This document shows positions 34,345 to 45,355 of a DNA stretch of 64,000 bases, piece after piece; positions within the stretch are counted from its first letter, which is position 1, and each line of letters opens with the position of its first letter. A model generated the notes under the pieces. The model saw only the letters and a list, made by a program, of their open reading frames with translations. It did not search any database and had not been told where the DNA came from. The DNA is from Ilyonectria destructans (lineage: Eukaryota > Ascomycota > Sordariomycetes > Hypocreales > Nectriaceae): the NCBI GenBank assembly GCA_020740775.1, contig JAHEWK010000008.1, positions 1,550,001 through 1,614,000 on the forward strand, in the 5' to 3' direction. A program made the translations under genes and the position numbers.

Positions 34345-35700
34345 ATGGGATCCAGAATGAAGTTCTTCACAGCTGGCTTAGGTCTACAGGCCTGTCGAGG
34401 GAGTGGCAGTCTATTCCGTCAGACGAAACCTCAGCAATGGGCAAGCGCCTCCCAAATCTCATACCGGAGAGTCGCAACATCTCGAAATCTGTCGTCAACC
34501 CCATCACCAACTCGGCAACACTTCTCTCAACGGCCAAGCTTCGACGCTCCAAGGCAAGCTCGGGCATTCCCGCCCATCGTCCTCCTTGGCCTTCTCCTTG
34601 TCGGCGGAACGGGCTACTACTTCTCCGCCGCTCCCTCACGCCCAGACACGCTCAACGACCGCTTCTTCGTGCCTTACACCGTCACCGCGCGTGAGGCTAT
34701 CTCGCCAACCTCGTTCGTCATTACCATTGTCCCGCACACGCCTAATCCAGCTCATCCTTACCTTGCCCCCTCTGATTCATCCGCGCCAACCCCTGGCCGT
34801 TGGCGCCATCCCCTCTGGTCTGTCGAGTTCAAGCAGCCAGAAGTCCAGATCTCGCGGCATTACACGCCGCTCCCGCCCTTGAATGGCGAGGACCCCGCTG
34901 ACGGCGCCCTGCGCTTCTATATCCGCACCGTCGGTGATGGCGAGATGTCGCACTACCTCGCACGCCGCCAGGTTGGCCAGGACGTACACCTGAGAGGCCC
35001 GCACATCGGGTTTGAGCTGACCGACCGGCTTGGCGACAAGTCCCGTGTGGTCTTCCTCGCGGGTGGTACCGGCGTCGTTCCAGGGATGCAGGCCGCAAAG
35101 GCGGTGCTGGAAGAGAACCAAGATGCCAGAGTCGACTTGCTCTGGGCTGTGCGGAATAGGGTGGAAGTGCAGCGCGCTGCGCCGCCCCCGACATCCTCCT
35201 GGAGGTTCTGGAAGGAGAAGAAGAAACCATCAGAGCTGGGACTTGAGATACAAAGCCCCAGTCCCGTTGCCCGACACCTCAGCGATATGAAAGCCAAGTA
35301 TGGCGACCGGCTAAAGATTCAAGTCGTCATCGATGAGGAGGGCACCAAGTTCCAGGACAGGGACATCAAAAACACCCTCATTACTACCCCGTCTGTGCCG
35401 TCATCCGCCGTTGTTCCCTCCAAATCCGGGTGCAGGTTTCACGATCAGATGATGCATATTGGAGCGACCGAGTTCGCTGCTCCCGAAGCCTCTGGCTGCA
35501 TCTGTCCGTCCTCTGAAGGCAGCGTGCCTGGCAAGAACCTCATCATTATTTCGGGTCCGGACGGCTTCATCGAGCACTACGCCGGCCAAAAGCTATGGCT
35601 GACTGGACACCAGACGCAGGGCCCTGTGGATGGAGTGATCGGTCGGCTACAACGCCAGGAACCTCAACTGGCTCAGGACTGGCTGGTGCTCAAGATGTAG
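34345..35700 (+). CDS. CYC2: Mitochondrial flavoprotein, CYC2-like
   Basis: One exon of 451 residues; the ATG at 34345 is used, and a second at 34357 is possible. The first 70 residues are basic and lack acids (presequence). A membrane anchor follows (FPPIVLLGLLLVGGTGYYFS, about 77-96), then a ferredoxin-reductase type module. It has an FAD-binding RHYTPLP (about 171-177), an NAD(P)-binding GGTGVVPGMQ (about 240-249) and a C-terminal SGPDGFIEHYAG near residue 402. This layout fits Cyc2, the inner-membrane flavoprotein that supports haem attachment to cytochrome c by keeping haem reduced. It is longer than the yeast protein because of a charged insert (WRFWKEKKKP) and a Ser/Cys-rich insert before the end. 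Other cytochrome-b5-reductase-like proteins cannot be fully excluded. Confidence 0.82.
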   Translation: MGSRMKFFTAGLGLQACRGSGSLFRQTKPQQWASASQISYRRVATSRNLSSTPSPTRQHFSQRPSFDAPRQARAFPPIVLLGLLLVGGTGYYFSAAPSRPDTLNDRFFVPYTVTAREAISPTSFVITIVPHTPNPAHPYLAPSDSSAPTPGRWRHPLWSVEFKQPEVQISRHYTPLPPLNGEDPADGALRFYIRTVGDGEMSHYLARRQVGQDVHLRGPHIGFELTDRLGDKSRVVFLAGGTGVVPGMQAAKAVLEENQDARVDLLWAVRNRVEVQRAAPPPTSSWRFWKEKKKPSELGLEIQSPSPVARHLSDMKAKYGDRLKIQVVIDEEGTKFQDRDIKNTLITTPSVPSSAVVPSKSGCRFHDQMMHIGATEFAAPEASGCICPSSEGSVPGKNLIIISGPDGFIEHYAGQKLWLTGHQTQGPVDGVIGRLQRQEPQLAQDWLVLKM

Positions 35701-35896
35701 ACGATCCCAAGCCAAGTTTACTCTCACATAGACATTTTGTATCAACACGTGTGGCATAGAAGTGATAGATATCATCAAGGAACAAAGAAAAAAATGTGTA
35801 ATTCTACTGGTAACACTGGGATCCTATACACCGAACAATGCACATACGTGCTCCAACGCCCAAAACAAATCAACTCCCATCATCACAAAAGCGTTT

Positions 35897-38800
35897 TCAT
35901 GTGCTCTGAACCTTCCTGTACGAAGGAGGCTTCATCGTTCTCCTAATCAGCTTCCCGGCATATGGCGGGACCAGCGAGATGGCCCCTATGGCTAGTACGC
36001 GCCAGACGAAGCCCCTGAACCTCATTATTAGCCACTGCATAGGATAGTAGAGTTTAGAGCCAGAGAAAACTTACCAGGTGATCAGGAAGGCGAGGTCAAA
36101 GTAGCCGCCGAGGAAGGGTATAGAGCCGATAAAGAGAAGAAAGGTTCCCACAATGCTGAAAATCATAATGGGATGCCATGTGGTAATCTCTATCGCCACC
36201 ATGAGTAATTCGTTGAGGACTAGAACCGTGTAGCTGACGGCGACCATCTTGGGGCTGTCAACATCGGTGAGAATCTGTGACAGGCCTTGAATCATGCCGC
36301 CTTGGTAGATAGAGACAAAGACCCAGACAAAGAAGGTCCGGTATGAGAGAGACCGACCCGTCGTGAGCTCCTTGTAGAGTTCCGGGTAGAGGTTAGCCAG
36401 GTTCTCGTCGACGTCTTTGTCGAGGACGAGGGATAGAACAGGGGCAGCGGTGTAAACAGTAGCATATCCGACAAGGAGCCAGTCCTGCAGATGTGTCAGT
36501 AGGGGCCATACACAGCATCAGAGATATGAACAAACCTTGTATAAACCATCAGGCTCAAACTTGATGGCGATGCTGTACATAGTCTGGCAGACGGCGATGA
36601 TGAGACCACGATGGATAACAAACTGCGCGAGCTTAGCGCTGCGCTTGTAGCTGTTCCGGCCGTGCCAAACAAGCAGCTTGACGAGATGGCAGAAATGTTC
36701 AATGGAGAAGTCGGCAGCCAAACTGGCCTGGCGACCCTCCTTGCCAACAATTCCGACTCCCACGTCGGCGGCCTGAATCATGGACACGTCGTTGCCTCCA
36801 TCTCCAATGCAGCACACACGTTTCTTAGTGTACTCGCGGATGAGCAGAGCGACCTCGGCCTTCTGGTTTGGGGAACAACGACAGGCGACCACGGTAGGCA
36901 GTTGGACGGCGACGGAGATGAACTCGAGGCGGAAGTGCGTCAGGAATAGGGCAAGACTTTCGCCATCGATGAGGAGGCAGGCGTCCGTCTTGCTGCGGAG
37001 GAAGTCGAGGTGGTCCTGAGCATTGTCTTTCTTCTTAAGCTTCTCAACAGTGTAGATGTACTGTCCGCGGGCGACAAGTTTAGAGCTGACGGCTACACAC
37101 CGCGCCGTCTCCACTTTGTCGCCAGTTAACATCCAGATCTTGATGCCGGCGTTGCGGAGGAGTTCCAGAGAGGGTTTGACATCCTTCTGCAACTTATCCT
37201 CCACGCCGGTGACGCCAAGAAGTTCCAGGTCATTCTCGAGGTAGTGCGATACAACACGCTGCATCCCGGCGTCACGTCCAGTGATTGCCATCGACGCTTC
37301 CTGGTGCCGAGCAGAAAACTCCTGGTACTGCTGATAGGAGAGCTTCTTGCGGCCAACCACCAGTGTTCGCAAACCCTCGCGGGCCATGTTTGCCGTTTCC
37401 TCGTCAAGCCAGTCGTTGGCGGCAACAATAGCGCCCATTACAGTGTCGGCACCCTTCTGGAAAAACCAAATATCCCCGCTGGACAGGTCCGGGTTCTTAA
37501 CCTTGACATCTTCGTGGAAGTGAACAATGATGCCCATACGCTTGCCTTCAGAAGTAAAGGGGAACACGTCGAGGATCCTGACACGGACAATAGGTCTTCC
37601 ACTCTCGGCGAATTCTAGAACCATACTCTTTCGGTCACGATGGACCAGCCTCAGACCAACGGACTCTGTCCATCTGACGATGGCAATTTCATCGGGGGAC
37701 GAGGCCTGGTATGAAGTGACCTCCTTGCCATCCTCCGTGTCAACGGTCGGTGTCACATTGTGGCACAGGGCAAGGGCAAGCACGACATCGCGGACTCGAG
37801 TTCCGATTTCTCTTCTCGTGCGCGTTGCGCCCACATTTGCAGCATTTGAGTAGGTTGACGACGGAGTAATGAGCATATTCTGCGATGCCGGGTCTGTCGT
37901 GGCCTGGACATGAAATCCTTGTCGGACATACGAGGTCACCTCGTCCATAGCCTCGTTGGCATAGGACACTGTGCCCACATGGATTTTCTTCATTTCCATT
38001 TCGTTTTGCGTCAAGGTACCAGTTTTGTCGCTGAGAAGATATTCGATGCGTCCAAGATCCTCGGGGATTGTACTGGTTCGAACGACGGCGCCAGGCATCC
38101 CAGGATCCCGTTGAATGAACCACGAGTATGCGCTCTTCCCCATATCGAGGTTTACACGCAGACTAATGGGAACGATGGTCGAGAAGAGGACCAAGAACCG
38201 CATGATTTTGACGTACCAGATATTTCCTTCCGTGTTGGAAAAACCTTCCAGGGCAACCAGAATCACCGAAATCGCCAGGGTCAGAGCGCAAAGAATCTTT
38301 GTCAATGAGTTGATCTCATACTCTAGGAGACCAGTTTTTGAGCGAGAAGGGGCTGTGGATAGGGCTGACCGCGTCTGAGGACCAGTGTACATAATGACAG
38401 CCAATGTGGTGGCTTGAGAGGCGATAACTGTGTTGGCCCAGGCAGTGTTGTCGATGGAGAGGGCGGCAGACTTAGAGGCATCGGGGTTCTGCTGCGGGGA
38501 TGAGTGGTGTGCCAGAGCGTCTTTTCGAGAATCCACGAGCTCGATGGTACCCAAGAACTCATTAACCTTCCTGTCGGGCTTCCCACCCGTCACACGGAGG
38601 CGGACAAATTCCTCGGTCGGGAGTTTCTGCGTAAGGGGTGATGCCAGTCTGAGCTTCCAATCAGTCTCACCGTCGAGCTGGTCGGTTCTGATGAACGTCT
38701 CCCCAGCGGAGTCGCTGGAGTCTTCGTGTTCTGGTGCTTCTGCTGCAGGCTGTTTTCCTTTGGGGGCAGAATCTGTTTCGGCATCTCCAAATGCCAAAAG

Positions 38801-39940
38801 AGCCTCCTCTTCAACAGGCTCCATCTCCATCTCCGTAGCTGCCGCAGGATTGGGGGTTTCTGAAGAGTAGCACTTCAGAATGACAACGTCAGCTGGAACA
38901 CGCTGGCCTTTGCTGAGTTTAAGCACGTCGCCAACTTTCAAGTCCTTGGACTTGCGGCTGACTTCCTGGACGACGGAAGATGGCTGCACATCCTCGGCGT
39001 CGTTTTCTTCCACGATGTCCGAGAGGCTATCTCGCACGCCCTTTGATTTCTTGGATCCTCTTCGCATCGTCTCCGATCTGAGAGACTTCCGTTGCCGCAG
39101 GTTGCTATAGTTCGGATCAGGGTCACGGAACACGATGATCTTGTACTCCTCGGAGTTCGCCTCCATGTCTCTGCGCCTTCGGGCAATGTCGTCAAACGCC
39201 TCTTTTCCCATGGTAATGCACAGCACGAACGCCAGAGGAGCAATATAGGTCAATAGATAGCCGATTCGGAGGGCAGGGATCGCCTGCGAGAGGGCCACGA
39301 GGAGGAAATACATGTTGAAGAAGAAGGAGAACTCGTTGTAGAGCGTGATCGGGAGGAAGGTCAAGGCCGTATACTTGGCGTTGGAGATGATATTGGTGGG
39401 GAATCGAACAGGCTGGCTCGAGCCTACAGCCACATGTCGGGACGCAGACGGGTCGTCCTCCTCTTGGTCGTCGGCATCGTTTTGATCTGGCTTTTTTGAC
39501 CCGGAGATGAAGCTGGGAAGCCCAAAGCGAGACGGCCTACGTTCAGAGCCAAAGGACCGCCGGGGCTGCGAGTCTTGATCACCCAGCAGTGGTCGATTGT
39601 CCTCGCTGTAGCCACTCCCTTCAGACCAGCGCTGGCCGGAGCCGTCGGCTTCGCCGCCTAACAGCGACTGCGAGTGCTCGTCGTTCCCATCACGGTTCTG
39701 GCCCAGGTCTCCATAGCCCCGGCCTCGCTTGTTCGCGCGTCGCAGCCCACCCATGCGCAGGTTTCGCAGCGCTATCCGCGGCGTCTGCTGCTCGGCTGCG
39801 GAGCGGTCCTGTCGGGAGCCGCGGGCTGGCTCGGCAGCGATGGGATCGAGCTCCTGGATGTCGAGATCGAGGTCGGAGTCGGAGTCATGCGTGGGCGAAT
39901 CGGGCGGCTCGGCAGATCGGTAGGACGGTGAGGGAGGCAT
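35897..39940 (-). CDS. neo1: P4-ATPase phospholipid flippase, NEO1/ATP9 type
   Basis: Three exons (36536-39940, 36075-36484, 36021-side to 35897-36020) give 1312 residues; introns are 51 and 54 bp. The N-terminal 170 residues are acidic and disordered. Diagnostic points in order: PISL in helix 4 (VPISLRVNLDMGK, about 590), the phosphorylation site DKTGTLTQNEM (about 637) followed by KKIHVGTVSY, LTGDK, and the hinge GDGGNDVSM (about 1045). The ITTWHPIMIFSI segment near the end and the KPPSYRKVQ tail are typical of Neo1/ATP9. Neo1-type flippases work at Golgi and endosomes without a Cdc50 partner and help keep phosphatidylethanolamine asymmetric. The start ATG at 39940 has no in-frame upstream ATG. 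All catalytic motifs are intact. Confidence 0.92.
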
Positions 39941-40988
39941 CCCGCGTCGAGCTCCAGGCGATGGAGAGGCGTGGGAAACGGATGCGGAGCGAGATCACGA
40001 ATCGAGGGCGGCGAGCGAGCAATGCTTCTCAGACATGCTGCGCCGGACGACAAAAAGGGCGATGTTTCCCGCTTGCGGTATGTCGTTGTCGTGGGTTCGA
40101 TGGGGAATGGTGATATCCGTTTCAAGGGCGATCGCGGGAGGTGGCGGCGGTAGTTCTCCCTGGTTTTGGCCTTGTCGCATATGCAAAGTCGCAAGGCAAA
40201 ACTCGGCGCGTCTGGTATCCGGCCTGCGAACTAGATCGAGAACAGCGAGAGAGGGGTGAATATAATCGGATTCGGGAGGTGCGTGATCGCCGTGTTCAAA
40301 GCCGTCGAGCTGGTATGGATTTAGGGAACTAGCTTGGAGGCTCAAGGTGACAGGACAGATCATAGTGTATCATGTCGCAGCCTATTCATATCCCCCGAGC
40401 TTAGCTGCCAGGGATGATCGGTGACGCGGAGCAGTGGCGTACGGATGCAGCGGTACCTTAGGCTGACGAATACTTGGCTGTACAAGGTAGCCTGGGGCTT
40501 GTTAGCGTGTGGAGCAGGCGTTAACCTCCGAAATTGGTACCTGCAGGTACCGTCCATCAACCTCTGACGTGGGGGCTTTCAGGGCAGCCCAGTGACTGCG
40601 TGGGATACGCGTGTTACCCTCGACAATATCGTTAGATCTTGCATCTCGAATTCGACTAAAACCAGGCTTGACAAGTGTTTCTTGGTATAATTTTGGAAAA
40701 TGTTCGGATACTATACCGAAAGGCACACCTAACCCCATTTCTGTATATTCTTAATCGTGTACTCTTCTCACATACACTCTACATAATTCACCAGCTCGTC
40801 GCCCTGACGAGGCAATGTTTCAACTCCTTATTTAAAATGACAATATGCAAGGATTGAAGTCGAGAATTCTATAGTGCATCGACTCATTTCTATGTACTCC
40901 GGATATCTACCCAAGCCAAACCTTTTTCCACACCAGCCCTTATCCATACATGATACATCCCATGAACGATTGCCTATCTTTTCTCGCC
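39941..40988. other. Region between NEO1-type gene and Zn2Cys6 gene, with a 16-bp palindrome
   Basis: The first 400 bp are the flippase leader and promoter; the rest is the 3' side of the regulator gene. A perfect palindrome GGTACCTGCAGGTACC lies at 40536-40551. Short open frames on either strand show no domain. Positions 40740-40940 are AT-rich and fit a 3' UTR and terminator area. Confidence 0.5.
40536..40551. repeat. Perfect 16-bp palindrome
   Basis: GGTACCTGCAGGTACC equals its own reverse complement and is made of two GGTACC half-sites around TGCA. It may be a dimeric factor binding site or chance. No gene start lies within 400 bp. Confidence 0.9.
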
Positions 40989-43959
40989 CTACTGAGGAAA
41001 AGTGAAAGTCGGCTCTTCAATCAGCTCCATCATCTGCTGGTTGCTGTTGAACCAATCCTCAAGCTGCACCGTGTTGCTCATCCACATCATCGGGTTCGCT
41101 CCCCGTTGGCCCTGCGTTCCATCCACTGTACCCTCTGCTAGCTGTTGCCCGAAAGCCTGTTCGCCCTGGCTATGGCCCAACCCTACCACATCCTGCTGCT
41201 GTCGGTTATCTGGGCCCACGGGAGGGAAGCCAAGGGCGGCAAGGTACGTGTTTAGTTCGGCGTTTGCCTGTGTCTGGTTCGCCGGCGGTGTCGAGGTACG
41301 AAACTCGACGTATCGGAGGGCTACAGTGTAAAGCACCTGGAATAGCCGGTGCATTTTGGCTGCAGCATCCGAGACCGTCGGGGCAGATTCCATGGAATTG
41401 ATGAAGTTGTGGAGACTAGCAAGGTCCTTCTCATCCTGAGTTTCGATGACCTGGCAGAAGAGAACGATGAAGGGGATAAAAGGGGCGAACATTAAGGTCC
41501 TGCATTCGTCAGAAGGGATCCAATAGCGCAGCGTTACGCGCCCCTTCCAGGGTGCCAAGGTTGAATCATTCTTGAGGCCTCACTCACCAGTGGACATATG
41601 AAGGAAAATACAGTGCATCGGCATCCGTGTTTCCAACACAAGCCATACACTCTTGGTGCCGTTGGAGCGTTGCTCGTGCGGCGTCAGTGCACTCTGGAAC
41701 AAAGATAGTACGAGAACCTTCAGGAACCGGGCTCGCTCGATACGTAAGAGTGAGGAGCGACAGGCGGAGTACGTCATCCGAAAGGGATATGAATTGTACC
41801 ATTGCGCCCCCAATGCTCTGGTGAGTCTTTCGCAACCACTCGTCCTAGATGTCCAGATTAGCTCAGGCTCTGTGCGTCCGTGTCCAGTCAGGATGACTAG
41901 CTACACGACACAAAAACTTACGCTGACATGAGCGGTCTGTATCCTGATATCCTCTAGCTCCTTTGCGATAGCTTGGACCCGAGCTGTTCGCACATGAGCG
42001 GGCTGAGTTACAGATTCCGGACTGTATAGCTTCTCATATATGTTCCCCTGGCACCGGGCAGTCTTGATCCAATTGGAAAAGAATCCAGACAAGGGGGTAA
42101 TATAGGTGTCATCCATCGAGGGTATGGGGATAGACACATCCCAGTCTTGAATAGTCGATGCTCGACCTAGGCGCAGTGATAGACTCTTATCCATGAAATA
42201 CATGGACCAAAAGAGATATTGTTTCCGGTCACTATCCCCGGATCGGTCATTCTTCATTGACGAAGCTCGATGATATCCGAGTGTCTGACATAGTTCAGAT
42301 GCCTTTGACGTCAAGGTCCAGGAGAGCGAGGGTTTCGAAATTTCGATAGAGTGATAGGCCTGGATGTATAGTTAGTTCGCCGAGGATCAAGACAGGGGTA
42401 GAGGGGTAGGCTGACCCCCAAAATAAGAGCTCTGATCATGCTCGAATTGGCGGGTAGATGCAAAGGCAGATTGCTCAGGGCCGTCTCGAGATTGACACGG
42501 CACATTGTGGCATACGATAGATTCTCTTCTCTCTCCTTTCCCTCGGGCTTGCTATACCCAACTTCTTGAAAGAGATACATCATGCCGGTGTTGGAAATGA
42601 TGAAGTCGGATTCGGAATAGTCCTCAGAGAAGTAAACACCGAGGCAAATGTCTGAGAAATTGTCCAAAGGGCAGACCTCAAAGACCCATGCAGTTATCTC
42701 TGATGGATTGGCTAGGAGTTCCAAGGGCCCGTAAGCACAAGGCGGTCAAGGGAAGGAACCCGCGTTGATTTCAAAGACAACGACGGATGGATTCACTCAC
42801 CTTTCGATCGGCGAATGATGGCTACGGTCTTCTGAATGGGTGGTAACTGAATACCTGGAAGTGTGGGGCGAGGAACCTGGTTGGCTGATGTGTACGACAG
42901 TTCGCTGGCGAGAGGCTGCTGCTTCAGAGCACTGACAATGTGGTGGAGTGAGTCTAGGGTCTCGCGCATTTCCAAGCTTGCGCCCTGGAGTGCGCCTGTT
43001 CCAACGGCATTTTGGAGAAACTCATTAGCGAAGACAGAATGGGCAGCTAGCGAGGACTCGCCCTCAATGACAGGGCTATCGGAAGCAGGTTGAACTGCGT
43101 GGCCAAAGGGTGTTGAGGTCGATGAAGCCGATGGTTGAGATGTCTTATCAGGTGGAGTGCTTTTGTCTCGAGCTACAGACTGACCACTAGAAGCTGGCAT
43201 ACTAGTCTTCATTTCCTGAAGCAGGCGAGTGACTCCTTCGAGCCGGCGGTCAATGAGATCGATCTTTCTCTCACTACATGACGAGGTAACCAGGGGTTAG
43301 CTTAGCTCTTGGACCTGCTAACATCACATGGGGGTAGCACGGTTTGCTTTGATGATAGCCAATGCGGTTACAATCAAGAAGAATAGTGCCAGGGGGGTGC
43401 TCACTATTGGGCAGACAGAAGGATGCGGGTGCGTTTCTCTTTGGGGCGTGTATCCGCGTGGGTGCAGGGTATTTTGGCGTGTATACAATGGGAACACGGG
43501 GAGTTCCTATCACAGCGGATCTACACCTCATCGTTTACTATTAGCTTGGCGCCTTTGTTGTGAGTGAACAGTTAATCAGGTGGCTAATATGGTATGGAAG
43601 ACTCAAGAGGCCCTGTGACAGTTCGTCGGTGGGGTTGGGATGAGGTGCAGTGATGGCATCCACCCATGCGTAGGCGTATCCATCGCCAAGGTATAGGGCT
43701 GTCTAATGCGGGCGGCAAATAGGCAAGGATTTTGACATAGAACACCAACTGACACGTACGTACCTTGCGCGTTCGACAAGCGTCACACTGCAGAAAAGCA
43801 AGTTAGGTGGGTGTAGGATTGGAGCACGGGGTTGGGGCGTGGACTAACAGCTCGTCGAATAGAAGAGGAGGAAGCATTGTTCTGGGCAGAATCAGAAACA
43901 TCGTCCTGGCCATCGCCCAGGGCATCGACATCAAGAAGCTGCGAGTTGTCGTCGTCCAT
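40989..43959 (-). CDS. Zn2Cys6 transcription factor with fungal_trans domain
   Basis: Eight exons: 43849-43959, 43764-43787, 43405-43520, 42801-43273, 42416-42711, 41922-42359, 41588-41844 and 40989-41499. They sum to 741 residues. The zinc cluster has the canonical spacing C-x2-C-x6-C-x5-C-x2-C-x6-C and is split: the 24-nt exon 2 encodes exactly CDACRTRK, and exon 3 resumes with IRCDRNSPCSHC. A linker and coiled coil follow (KIDLIDRRLEGVTRLLQEMK). The PF04082-type middle region has ILGAYHSIEISKPSLSWTL, ASELCQTLGYHR and LFWSMYFMDKSLSLRLGR. The C-terminus ends in a Q- and W-rich tail (TVQLEDWFNSNQQMMELIEE). It should be a nuclear DNA-binding activator or repressor. Targets are unknown and no pathway genes adjoin it. 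Intron 2 is 243 bp, unusually long for this window. Confidence 0.9.
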
Positions 43960-45355
43960 GATTATCGACGGGGGGCTTCACGCCTCACGATTCCCCTGTC
44001 CCGTCAAGCTCCCAAGGGCCTCCCTTACCTGAGGCCGGGTGTGAGACAGCAGCTTGCACAGCGCCACTTCGCCGATAGCGATAGACGAACTGGGCAGATG
44101 CAGCGGCAATCGGAACGGGTCGGTTGGCGTAGGGACGCGACTGCGATTGAGGATGGAGGGGAGAAGTCACGGAAAGCGTGCAGGTCGGGCCCCGAGAAAA
44201 GTCACAAAAAGTCACGGTTCTATTAGATGGCGCACCGTACCATGACGTTTGAGGGCAAAATGCAGTCGAGCTCTTGTTAGAGGACGGGACGCGCGGGATC
44301 CGGCATTGGGGGAGCTCTATTTACGAGAGAGCCAACGACAGGCAGAGCATGCACGGAGGCGGATTCCTCAATGACCGTGCAGCCGACACAGCAAATCAGA
44401 GCTGGCCTAGATCATTTGCCCTTCCCTAGTCGGACGCAAGCAGGGATTCATGGGCGAATCTACGGATAGGCTTGTCAGGGTCTTCCGCCCCCATTCCCGC
44501 CTTCCGGTCAAGCCCCACAACGTCTAAACGGAGGGGCTTCAGATTTGATGATGGATCATGACGCTTGACCCTCGGGGCGTATTCGTAATTACATACACGG
44601 ACAGCACCAAGTGAATGCTCTCTTCTGTACGAATACACCTGCAGCGGCTTCTTGGCACTCCAGTCCTTGGTCTCCGCGTTTAGGCTGCCTTCTCAGCCAC
44701 CGTCTTGGCCACCGTCTTGGCCGCCTCACGGCCTCGGTAAAGCGGGCCAACTCCATCGCCGGGTCCTTGGCCTTTTCACATAATACTCTGAGGTCCATAC
44801 GGGCATACGCAGGAGAGATGAATTAAAGCCAAGCTACAGGTCCATCGCCCCATAAGTTATCATGATCCTTGTTGGTCCCCGTTTCGAGATGACTCCTACA
44901 CCGTTACGCGGACAGGGCGATCGCTCCCTCTCTCCATCTGCACCTTGATTTTCTCTAGAAATCATTCTTTTCGGAGCTCCGTCCGGAGCCCAAGAGCTCC
45001 GTCCTCCGCCCTCCGTCGTCTGCCTAGCTTTGAAATCATATTCCACTCCGTCACATTAGTTATTCCACAGCCTGAGTGGGTTACTCGCGTCCTCACGTGT
45101 CGGACGCTTGTTTGAACTGCCCTCGGATGAGTTGAGTTTTTCCTTATAACTAATAAAAGCGCTTGCCCTTTCCTCGGTTGGATTAATCCCGTCCATGATT
45201 TGATTCTTGCCTTGTGGCTCTGATCCTCCCGACTTTATCTCGACGTCTACATATTCGACCCAGTTTGATCACAACAACAGCAGCTCCGTTCACCTCGGCA
45301 TCTTCGCCAATCGATCAATACTGCAGTTGGCAGCTTGTTCAACATCCGAAACACC
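43960..45355. other. Divergent promoter region, regulator / ABC transporter
   Basis: 1.4 kb between the start codons of the Zn2Cys6 gene (minus) and the ABC transporter (plus). Minor tandem repeat at about 44693-44722 (GCCACCGTCTTG twice). Open frames such as 43807-44226 overlap the regulator's leader and show no domain. TTATAA-like AT-rich sequence around 45144-45160 may serve the transporter promoter. Confidence 0.5.
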
